This document shows, one piece after another, positions 1-5,034 of a stretch of 5,050 nucleotides of DNA; within the stretch, counting starts at the first letter, position 1, and each line of letters opens with the position of its first letter. Under the pieces are notes generated by a model. That model ran no database searches and had not been told where the DNA came from. It saw nothing but the letters and a program-made list of their open reading frames with translations. This DNA is from Lactobacillus sp. (GTDB lineage: Bacteria > Pseudomonadota > Alphaproteobacteria > RF32 > CAG-239), in NCBI GenBank assembly GCA_031263385.1, contig JAISFX010000137.1, forward strand, positions 1 through 5,050, given 5' to 3'. A program made the position numbers and the translations under genes.

Positions 1-246
1 ATTCTCTTTCGGAAACAAGTTGTTCGTAGCGCCCAAAACCTCGACATCTCCAACTTCAACTCCCAGCTCTTCTTTAAGCTCACGAGCAGCCGTCTGTTCA
101 AATCCCTCTCCAAACTCCAACCACCCACCGGGCATCGCATAAGTTCCTGTGGCATGTTTAGAGTTTCTCTTCATCAGCAAAAATTGGCCTTTTTCATTTG
201 CCAGCAAAACCCCAATTCCAACCCCGATTTTATCTTCATTACTCAT
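1..246 (-). CDS. Nudix hydrolase, C-terminal part cut off by window edge
   Basis: The first 82 residues of a Nudix (MutT-like) hydrolase are visible; the rest lies beyond base 1. The 23-residue Nudix box is complete at residues 41-63: G41, E47, R55-E56, E59-E60 and G62 match Gx5Ex7REUxEExGU, and the REUxEE glutamates would bind Mg2+ or Mn2+. Upstream is a typical Nudix strand (GVGIGVLLAN) and the MPGGWLEFGE stretch seen in small NUDT15/MTH2-like nucleotide pyrophosphatases. The family hydrolyses nucleoside diphosphates linked to another group (dNTPs, oxidised nucleotides, ADP-ribose, sugars). The substrate cannot be fixed from this fragment. The ATG at 246 is preceded by GGGAGA and overlaps the stop of the upstream HD gene by 8 nt (ATGAGTAA), which implies translational coupling as the third gene of the operon. 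The Nudix call is very secure; the NUDT15-like subtype is an inference. Confidence 0.93.
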   Translation of the reverse strand, partial: MSNEDKIGVGIGVLLANEKGQFLLMKRNSKHATGTYAMPGGWLEFGEGFEQTAARELKEELGVEVGDVEVLGATNNLFPKEN

Positions 247-832
247 GCTTATCTCCCATATCAAGAAAAGCTTTTATCTTCTTATAATCTTCTTCTACTT
301 CTCGCTTTGCAAAATCAAAAAATATCTTTCCACCATTAAAATCTTTATTCAATTTGTTTCGAGCCCACCTGAAATAAGCATCAATTCCTTTTTTACCAAC
401 AGCCCCATCCATAGCAATCCCCAGATAATATTCTGGTGCAAAATGGCTCATTGCATCTGCTGTTGCTAATATCTTGGCCTCTAGCGACTGCGGCATAACA
501 TCCTTGCATGAATGCGCCCTCACTGCCTCAACCACTTTATCTGTCACCTCCGCAGAAAACCCTTCTTCCTGCATCACATTTCTGGCATATTCCGCACCAA
601 GCTCTGCATGAATATCTCTGTTTTCTAAATCTATAAAATGGATAATATCATGCAGCCACACACCCATCATAACAATATCTCTGTCAGCTTCCGGCAGCTT
701 ATCACAAAGCCAATTTGCTTTTTCTTCCACCACAACAATATGCGCATCTTTAAGCCAACCGCCGGTTTTATCATTATCCATAACCGCCTTGGCATCATCA
801 ATAATCTTCTTTATTTTATCTTTGATTTCCAT
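239..832 (-). CDS. HD-domain metal-dependent phosphohydrolase (YpgQ/YedJ-like)
   Basis: This is a 197-residue soluble protein with no signal peptide or membrane segment. HD-superfamily metal ligands are visible: H31, the H61-D62 doublet in WLHDIIHF, and D126 in ILATADAM. H75 (HAELGAEYA) and H107 (VRAHS) are spaced as in the HD proteins that carry extra histidines. The stretch 'AHS...P.SLEAKILATADAM' resembles the YpgQ/YedJ group, some of whose members are reported to act on nucleoside triphosphates. The C-terminal part (about 140-197) is helical and charged. The ATG at 832 is preceded by GGAG lying within the last codons of the cupin gene, whose stop is only 2 nt upstream. The 3' end overlaps the Nudix start. 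HD phosphohydrolase is secure from the motifs. A nucleotide substrate is inferred from the family and the Nudix neighbour. A signalling nucleotide or other phosphoester is equally open. Confidence 0.88.
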   Translation of the reverse strand: MEIKDKIKKIIDDAKAVMDNDKTGGWLKDAHIVVVEEKANWLCDKLPEADRDIVMMGVWLHDIIHFIDLENRDIHAELGAEYARNVMQEEGFSAEVTDKVVEAVRAHSCKDVMPQSLEAKILATADAMSHFAPEYYLGIAMDGAVGKKGIDAYFRWARNKLNKDFNGGKIFFDFAKREVEEDYKKIKAFLDMGDKHE

Positions 833-834
833 GT

Positions 835-1170
835 CTACTCCAAAAACTCAACGTTTTTAATATCAAACGGTGGTGTACAAACCACAAACATCTCTGCATG
901 TTCTGCTGTACATCTGTGTGCTTTCTCTGGTTCTATTATAAACATATCCCCTTCATTAACTCTGGTAACGTTGCCATCAATCTCAACGTCATAATAGCCT
1001 TTCATAACATAGAAAAGCTCATAAAAACCATGATTAATTTTTTTAGGATAAACCCCATTCTTAACCTTGACGACAGCGCCGTCCAGCGGAAATTTGTCTC
1101 TGTTGGGATATTCTAATATCTCAAAATTTCCAAACTTTTTTAACTCTGCATTTTTCAGCTCAAATTTCAT
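835..1170 (-). CDS. Small single-domain cupin protein
   Basis: This is a 111-residue protein of the cupin (double-stranded beta-helix) type. Motif 1 is at about residues 47-58 (H47, E51, then LFYVMKG with G58). It is followed by DVEIDG, and motif 2 is at 74-85 (GDMFIIEPEKAH, with P81 and H85). The usual first histidine of motif 1 (HxH) is replaced by I45, so three of the four common metal ligands remain. Cupins of this size bind a metal or small ligand and act as isomerases, dioxygenases or sensors; no specific reaction can be assigned. I chose the ATG at 1170 (MKFELKN) because GAGGGG lies 7 nt upstream. An in-frame ATG at 1191 would add 7 residues but falls at the predicted transcription start. 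The open frame extends to 1296, but that would run into xseA on the other strand. It is the first gene of the leftward operon. Confidence 0.83.
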   Translation of the reverse strand: MKFELKNAELKKFGNFEILEYPNRDKFPLDGAVVKVKNGVYPKKINHGFYELFYVMKGYYDVEIDGNVTRVNEGDMFIIEPEKAHRCTAEHAEMFVVCTPPFDIKNVEFLE

Positions 1171-1198
1171 AATTTTCCCCTCAACAGACATACCATGT

Positions 1199-1227
1199 AT
1201 TAAACAATGTTTATAATAAACAAACAA
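1199..1227 (-). promoter_or_regulatory. Candidate sigma-70-type promoter for the cupin-HD-Nudix operon
   Basis: Read leftward, TTGTTT (1227-1222) is a weak -35 and TTTAAT (1204-1199, 5 of 6 matches to TATAAT) is the -10, with a 17-nt spacer. The start site would fall near 1192, giving a leader of about 22 nt that carries the GAGGGG ribosome binding site of the cupin gene. The region is AT-rich, so chance matches are possible. Confidence 0.45.
1208..1222. promoter_or_regulatory. 15-bp palindrome, candidate operator
   Basis: TGTTTATAATAAACA is a perfect inverted repeat of 7-bp arms around one central base. It fills most of the spacer between the predicted -35 and -10 of the leftward promoter and ends about 30 nt before the predicted rightward -10. 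Symmetry and position suit a dimeric regulator that could block one or both promoters. The regulator is not identifiable, and in AT-rich DNA a short palindrome can arise by chance. Confidence 0.4.
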
Positions 1228-1251
1228 GTTTATTTTCATTTTATTATGAAC

Positions 1252-1257
1252 TATACT
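1252..1257 (+). promoter_or_regulatory. Candidate -10 element for xseA, predicting a leaderless mRNA
   Basis: TATACT matches TATAAT at 5 of 6 positions and ends 7 nt before the xseA ATG at 1265. A start site at the usual distance would fall on or next to the A of that ATG. No convincing -35 is seen: the 17-nt spacer gives TTTATT, with 3 of 6 matches. There is no Shine-Dalgarno sequence before the xseA ATG, which fits a leaderless transcript. Confidence 0.42.
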
Positions 1258-1264
1258 GCGCCTC

Positions 1265-2587
1265 ATGGAAAACATATTACAAGATAAAGAGTTCACGGTA
1301 AGTGAGATTTCTTACACAATCAAAAGCTTTGTTGAAACCGCTTTCAGCAAGGTAAAGATTCGTGGCGAAATCTCGTCATGCAAACGAGCAGATTCTGGGC
1401 ATTATTACCTTTCTCTAAAAGATGACAACGCTGTTCTTTCAGCTGTCTGCTGGAAAGGCGTAGCCGCCAACCTCAAGGTCAAACCCGAAGACGGTCTAGA
1501 GGTCATCGCCACCGGCAAAATAACCACCTACCCCGGCAAATCAAACTACCAATTGGTAATTGAGCAAATGGAGGTCGCCGGACAAGGGGCTTTACTAAAA
1601 CTCCTCGAAGAAAGAAAAAAGAAGTTTCAAGAAGAAGGCCTTTTCGACCAAGTCCATAAAAAGCCGATTCCTTTTCTGCCAAACACCATTGGTGTAATAA
1701 CCAGTGCCAGCGGTGCCGTAATCCGAGACATCATCCACCGCATCACTGACCGATTCCCTTCTCATTTATTGCTCTGGCCAACCCCTGTGCAAGGCGAAGG
1801 CGCTGCTGAAAAAATTGCCGCAGCTATTGAAGGCTTTAATAATCTTCCTAACAAACCAGACGTCTTAATCGTTGCTCGTGGTGGCGGCAGCCTTGAAGAC
1901 TTATGGTGCTTCAACGAAGAAGTCGTAATCCGCGCTGTCTTTGCCTCAAAGATACCTGTCATCTCTGCCGTTGGGCACGAGACCGACACCATGCTTATTG
2001 ATTACGTCTCTGACTTACGAGCCCCCACACCTACTGGTGCCGCAGAGTTTGCCGTTCCCGTAAAATCAGAAATCCAAGCAGGGCTTCTAACCTCCGGCAG
2101 CAGATTGTTCAACGCTATCAACCGCTTTATTGAAAACTATAAAAACAAGGTTGAAGGACTGGCCCGAGGCATCCCGAACCTAAACCAAATTTTATTAGAG
2201 AGCCAACAAAAGTTGGATGACCGCATAGAGCGCTTAAATGTATCTTTCAAAAACCTCCTCTTGAACAAACATAATGATATTGAAAGAATAAGCCTGCGCC
2301 CATATTTAATCCGCAACATCCTTCAAAAAAATCAAGAAAATATTACCAACTTAGGAATAAGATTAGATTCTGTCTCAATAGATTCTGTATTAAAAAGAGG
2401 CTTTGCATGGGTAAAGGATGACCAATCCCAAACCATATATAATGTATCTCAGGCCAAAAAGAGCTCTTCTTTTGAAATCAGATTTATTGACGGCAGCATA
2501 AAAACCTCATCATCATCAACCCCAACCAAACGTAAAAAGGCAGATAAAAAAGATGAAAGCTTACAGACTTCTTTGTTTGACATTTAG
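1265..2587 (+). CDS. xseA: Exodeoxyribonuclease VII large subunit
   Basis: This is the catalytic subunit of exonuclease VII, the cytoplasmic enzyme that degrades single-stranded DNA from both ends in repair and recombination, working with several copies of the small subunit XseB. At 440 residues it is close to the usual length (about 450). It has an N-terminal OB-fold (about 8-105), then a catalytic domain with GVITSASGAVIRD (143-155), ARGGGSLEDLW (204-214), SAVGHETD (234-241) and DLRAPTPTGAAE (250-261). D155, R205, H238 and D241 fit the essential residues known from E. coli. A helical, probably coiled-coil stretch (about 265-370) and the conserved LKRGFAWV segment (376-383) follow. The end is a Ser/Lys-rich linker (about 413-430) and QTSLFDI, a possible beta-clamp-binding motif. 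The ATG at 1265 is the only start that keeps the conserved FTVSEIS region. No ribosome binding site precedes it. No xseB is present in this window. Confidence 0.98.
   Translation: MENILQDKEFTVSEISYTIKSFVETAFSKVKIRGEISSCKRADSGHYYLSLKDDNAVLSAVCWKGVAANLKVKPEDGLEVIATGKITTYPGKSNYQLVIEQMEVAGQGALLKLLEERKKKFQEEGLFDQVHKKPIPFLPNTIGVITSASGAVIRDIIHRITDRFPSHLLLWPTPVQGEGAAEKIAAAIEGFNNLPNKPDVLIVARGGGSLEDLWCFNEEVVIRAVFASKIPVISAVGHETDTMLIDYVSDLRAPTPTGAAEFAVPVKSEIQAGLLTSGSRLFNAINRFIENYKNKVEGLARGIPNLNQILLESQQKLDDRIERLNVSFKNLLLNKHNDIERISLRPYLIRNILQKNQENITNLGIRLDSVSIDSVLKRGFAWVKDDQSQTIYNVSQAKKSSSFEIRFIDGSIKTSSSSTPTKRKKADKKDESLQTSLFDI
2507..2518 (+). repeat. In-frame (TCA)4 triplet run in xseA
   Basis: Four TCA codons in a row encode S415-S418 in the low-complexity linker before the XseA C-terminal tail. 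A change in copy number would alter only linker length. It is short, and its significance is doubtful. Confidence 0.6.
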
Positions 2588-3371
2588 CACCTTGGCTCTA
2601 GCTTCAACAGCAAGTGCCACCGAACTATGCGGCGATAATTTTCAAGGAGAAATCCTTAAAGGTTCTGCACCTGATGCCAAAAAAGTTATCTTCAATGATA
2701 AGCAAATATCCATATCTGAAAACGGCGACTTTTTAATCGCCTTCGGAAGAGATGAAAAACCCGAACAAAGCATTATCATTGACGGCAAAACCTATAAAAT
2801 TGACGTCTCTCCCCAAAAATGGGACATCCAAAACATAAAAGGTCTCCCACCCAAAAAAGTTACCCCTTCTGAAGATGACCAAAAAGCCATCGCTCGTGAA
2901 AGAACAGAGATTAGAGGTGCTCAAACCGAAGACACTCTCGATACATATTGGGAGAAAGGTTTCATAAAACCTGTTGAAGGACGCATCAGCGGCACCTTCG
3001 GCGGACAAAGAATTTTGAACGGAGAAAAAAGAAACCCTCACCAAGGTTTAGATATCGCAGCCCTTGAGGGAACAGACATTAAATCCTCAGGCGACGGCAT
3101 CGTAACCTTAGCAGGTTATGATTACTTTTACTCCGGCAATGTCGTTGTAGTAGACCACGGCCACAAACTGTTCACCATATACGCCCACATGAAAGACATC
3201 TCTGTCAAAGCCGGAGACATTGTCAGCCAAGGAGATATTATCGGAACTGTAGGCAAAACAGGTCGCGCCACAGGGCCTCATTTACACTGGGGAGCATCGC
3301 TAAACAGCATCAGATTCGACCCAAGCTCATTATTAAAGCTGAAAAACAACAAAAATTGCTTTTCTTTATAA
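2553..3371 (+). CDS. Secreted M23 (LytM-type) zinc metallopeptidase, peptidoglycan endopeptidase
   Basis: This is a 272-residue exported protein. Residues 1-22 form a Sec signal peptide: K2 and R5, a hydrophobic core, then ASA with cleavage expected after A22. The N-terminal half (23-135) is a beta-rich alphaproteobacterial-type region containing DIQNIKGLPP (91-100). The C-terminal M23 domain (about 140-265) carries the zinc ligands H163 and D167 (NPHQGLD) and H245, plus catalytic H212 (YAHMKD) and H243 (GPHLHWG), so it appears active. These enzymes cut peptide cross-links in periplasmic murein for growth, division or remodelling. The ATG at 2553 lies inside the end of xseA, in another frame, with a 35-nt overlap. 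I chose it because it yields an intact signal peptide; the nearest Shine-Dalgarno-like AAGG is 12 nt away, so coupling to xseA translation is likely. The family is certain; the exact bond cut is inferred. Confidence 0.95.
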   Translation: MKAYRLLCLTFSTLALASTASATELCGDNFQGEILKGSAPDAKKVIFNDKQISISENGDFLIAFGRDEKPEQSIIIDGKTYKIDVSPQKWDIQNIKGLPPKKVTPSEDDQKAIARERTEIRGAQTEDTLDTYWEKGFIKPVEGRISGTFGGQRILNGEKRNPHQGLDIAALEGTDIKSSGDGIVTLAGYDYFYSGNVVVVDHGHKLFTIYAHMKDISVKAGDIVSQGDIIGTVGKTGRATGPHLHWGASLNSIRFDPSSLLKLKNNKNCFSL

Positions 3372-3419
3372 AGAATTGCGTTAAGATTCAATCAACTGGA
3401 ACTACTTAGAGAGTTAAAA

Positions 3420-3842
3420 ATGAATAATGATTCAAAGCAAACATCGTGGGAAGATATAACCTGCCTGATTGTTGATGATGATAAATTTTCTAGAACATTT
3501 ATTAAAACTGCCCTTTCCCAAATCGGCATCAAACATACATTCGAGGCTGCAACATCAACAGAAGCAGCAGAAATCCTCAGCACCGAAAGCATTGACTTAA
3601 TCCTTCTTGACCAGCAAATGCCTAAAAAAAGCGGGCTGGAATTTGCTAAAGAACTTAAATCAGGCTCATTAGGTGACACTCAAAACATTCCTATAATAAT
3701 GGTTACGGTAGACACCAAAGAAAAAACCGTTGTCGATGCAAAAGAACTAGGCATCTATGAATATCTGGTCAAACCTGTGTCTCCCCTAGCCTTGAAGAAA
3801 CGCATTCAATGCGCCTTCGAAATCACCATGGAGAAAGAATAA
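3420..3842 (+). CDS. Stand-alone receiver-domain response regulator (CheY-like)
   Basis: This is a 140-residue protein made of one receiver (REC) domain with about 12 extra N-terminal residues and no output domain. The acidic pocket D19-D20-D21 (LIVDDDKFSR), phospho-acceptor D64 (LILLDQQMP), switch T96 (MVTVDT) and conserved K118 (YLVKPV) are all present, so it should be phosphorylated by a histidine kinase. Without a DNA-binding or enzymatic domain it would act through protein contacts, as CheY, DivK-type or phosphorelay proteins do. No kinase is in the window. The ATG at 3420 has a modest AGAGAG site 6 nt upstream. It starts 48 nt after the peptidase gene and ends 2 nt before uppP, so it lies in a transcription unit with cell-wall genes. 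Family secure; partner and role unknown. Confidence 0.95.
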   Translation: MNNDSKQTSWEDITCLIVDDDKFSRTFIKTALSQIGIKHTFEAATSTEAAEILSTESIDLILLDQQMPKKSGLEFAKELKSGSLGDTQNIPIIMVTVDTKEKTVVDAKELGIYEYLVKPVSPLALKKRIQCAFEITMEKE

Positions 3843-3844
3843 CA

Positions 3845-4660
3845 GTGACAGATATTAACATTATTCTTCTTTCCATGCTGCAAGGGCTGACAGAGTTTTT
3901 ACCGGTCAGTTCTTCTGGCCACTTGGTGTTGTTCTCAAAATTCACCACCTTCCCTGACCAAGGACTTGCTATGGACGTCGCCGTCCACCTTGGTTCTATC
4001 TTGGCTGTCATCATTTATTTCTGGGAAGACGTCTGGAAGGTTATAACCGGTGTCTTAAAAACCAAATTCATTCCTTCTTTCAAAAACTACGGCAGCCGCG
4101 TTTTCTGGCTCATATTCATTGGCTCAATCCCTGCTGGTGTTTTTGGATTCTTTCTTACCAGATACGGCACCGAATGGCTCAGAGACACACGCATCATCGG
4201 GTGGAACATATTAGGATTCGGCATCTTATTATACATTGCTGATAAACTTGGCATGACCATAAGAAAGATTGAGCACCTCACTGTTACTGATGCCATAATC
4301 ATCGGCATCGCTCAGGCTTTTGCCCTAATCCCCGGCACATCACGCTCCGGCATAACTATAACCATGTCGCGTTTTCTAGGCATGGAAAGAAAAGAAGCCG
4401 CCAAGTTTTCTATGTTGCTGGCAATCCCCACCATATGCGCTGCCGGCTTTCTAACTGGGTATGACCTCTATAATGACGGAGATTTAGCCTCTTTAATCTA
4501 CGCAATAGACGGCATTACATACTCCTTTATATCTTCTATCATTGCAATATATCTAATCATGTGGTGGCTCGGCAAATCTACCTTCTTACCCTTTGTAATT
4601 TATCGCATAATTCTTGGAGTCCTTTTACTTTTGCACTCTTATGAGTACCTAAACTTCTAG
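3845..4660 (+). CDS. uppP: Undecaprenyl-diphosphate phosphatase (UppP/BacA)
   Basis: This integral membrane enzyme removes a phosphate from undecaprenyl diphosphate to regenerate the lipid carrier for peptidoglycan and other envelope polymers. Overexpression in other bacteria gives bacitracin resistance. At 271 residues it matches the family (about 270). Motif 1 is LQGLTEFLPVSSSGH (12-26, with E17 and H26). Motif 2 is IPGTSRSG (162-169, with R167). Hydrophobic segments lie at about 45-60, 85-105, 117-131, 150-163, 188-204, 225-242 and 248-265. I prefer the GTG at 3845: it gives the normal short N-terminus, follows the regulator stop by 2 nt, and has GGAG at 3830-3833. The frame is open upstream to an ATG at 3809, but that would add 12 charged residues inside the regulator gene. 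An unrelated phosphatase is very unlikely given both motifs. Confidence 0.97.
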   Translation: MTDINIILLSMLQGLTEFLPVSSSGHLVLFSKFTTFPDQGLAMDVAVHLGSILAVIIYFWEDVWKVITGVLKTKFIPSFKNYGSRVFWLIFIGSIPAGVFGFFLTRYGTEWLRDTRIIGWNILGFGILLYIADKLGMTIRKIEHLTVTDAIIIGIAQAFALIPGTSRSGITITMSRFLGMERKEAAKFSMLLAIPTICAAGFLTGYDLYNDGDLASLIYAIDGITYSFISSIIAIYLIMWWLGKSTFLPFVIYRIILGVLLLLHSYEYLNF

Positions 4661-4666
4661 GTTTTC

Positions 4667-4696
4667 TGCCATTTTTAAAATGCTGGTAAAAAGGCA
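4667..4696 (+). terminator. Weak AT-rich hairpin after uppP, possible terminator or attenuator
   Basis: TGCC-A-TTTTT (4667-4676) can pair with AAAAAGGCA (4688-4696), leaving one bulged A and an 11-nt loop. No U-tract follows, so it is not a canonical intrinsic terminator. It overlaps the -35 region of the promoter for the next gene. It could mark the operon end, but this is uncertain. Confidence 0.25.
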
Positions 4697-4712
4697 ATTT
4701 AAAGTGTATAAT
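4684..4712 (+). promoter_or_regulatory. Candidate promoter for the DUF465 gene
   Basis: A perfect TATAAT -10 lies at 4707-4712. With a 17-nt spacer the -35 position holds TGGTAA (4684-4689), only 3 of 6 matches. The start site would be near 4719, giving a leader of about 34 nt that ends in a strong ribosome binding site. The good -10 and position between two genes support it; the -35 is poor. Confidence 0.55.
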
Positions 4713-4740
4713 GGTCTTATTACACCAACCGTCATATAGA

Positions 4741-4749
4741 AAGGAGGAG
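4741..4749 (+). promoter_or_regulatory. Strong Shine-Dalgarno sequence that decides the DUF465 start
   Basis: AAGGAGGAG is an almost ideal ribosome binding site, ending 3 nt before the ATG at 4753 with its core at usual spacing. It rules out the earlier in-frame ATG at 4711, which lies inside the predicted -10. Confidence 0.85.
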
Positions 4750-4752
4750 ATT

Positions 4753-4932
4753 ATGGGCATACCAGAATCCGCCGAACTATTAAAAAGAGAACACGCTCAT
4801 TTAGATGCAGTTATAAAAGAAGAAGAAAGTCACCTCTGGAAGAACATTCAAAAAATAGAAGAACTCAAGAAAGCAAAACTTCGCAAAAAAGATCAGCTGT
4901 TAAGAATAAGTCTTCTCAATTTCAAAAATTAA
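4753..4932 (+). CDS. DUF465 / YdcH-family small coiled-coil protein
   Basis: This is a 59-residue highly charged helical protein. The segment ELLKREHAHLDAVIKEEE (8-25) followed by a Lys/Glu-rich helix ending in LRKKDQLL (43-50) matches the DUF465 (YdcH) pattern of short coiled-coil proteins, widespread in proteobacteria and of unknown function. It has no signal peptide or membrane segment. The start at 4753 is set by the AAGGAGGAG site. It has its own candidate promoter upstream and a strong terminator 8 nt after the end, so it appears to be a single-gene, possibly highly expressed transcript. Length is slightly below the common 65-80 residues, and the C-terminal SLLNFKN extends past the conserved region. 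Family assignment is by pattern recognition. Confidence 0.85.
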   Translation: MGIPESAELLKREHAHLDAVIKEEESHLWKNIQKIEELKKAKLRKKDQLLRISLLNFKN

Positions 4933-4934
4933 AT

Positions 4935-4969
4935 AAAAAGCGCCTTCTTCTCCGGAAGGCGTTTTTTTT
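4935..4969 (+). terminator. Strong intrinsic terminator of the DUF465 gene
   Basis: CGCCTTC (4941-4947) pairs perfectly with GAAGGCG (4955-4961) around a 7-nt loop, followed by eight T residues (4962-4969). An A-run before the stem pairs with the T-tract, so a weaker terminator also exists on the opposite strand. Confidence 0.95.
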
Positions 4970-4970
4970 G

Positions 4971-4999
4971 TTGCGATATTGCTCATAAAGAAATAATAT
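4971..4999 (+). promoter_or_regulatory. Candidate promoter for the gene at the right edge
   Basis: TTGCGA (4971-4976, 4 of 6 to TTGACA) and TAATAT (4994-4999, 4 of 6 to TATAAT) are separated by 17 nt, just after the terminator. The predicted leader of about 28 nt would include the AGGAG site at 5021. Position is good, element match moderate. Confidence 0.4.
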
Positions 5000-5034
5000 A
5001 TCAAACAGAAATTCAATTACAGGAGCATGTCAGC

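Noticed and set aside
149..469. Plus-strand open frames over the HD and Nudix genes
   Set aside because: Low-complexity Phe/Ile/Ser-rich translations antisense to clearly conserved genes, with no family resemblance.
1246..1287. 13-codon ORF (MNYTAPHGKHITR) overlapping the xseA start
   Set aside because: No ribosome binding site, and its ATG lies upstream of the predicted transcription start, so it is unlikely to be translated.
1171..1296. N-terminal extension of the cupin gene to 1296
   Set aside because: It would run through the promoter region and into xseA on the opposite strand. The ATG at 1170 has a good ribosome binding site and begins where cupin-like sequence begins.
1762..1992. Minus-strand open frames inside xseA and the peptidase gene
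   Set aside because: They are antisense to strongly conserved coding sequence and have no recognisable domain.
3372..3419. Separate promoter or terminator between the peptidase and regulator genes
   Set aside because: No stem followed by a T-run and no -35/-10 pair at workable spacing; a TTGCGT near 3377 has no matching -10.
3809..3844. Longer uppP start at ATG 3809
   Set aside because: The added 12 residues are charged and lie inside the regulator gene; the GTG at 3845 gives the family's usual N-terminus and spacing.
4711..4752. Longer DUF465 protein starting at ATG 4711
   Set aside because: That ATG lies within the predicted TATAAT box, and the strong Shine-Dalgarno sequence at 4741-4749 points to 4753.
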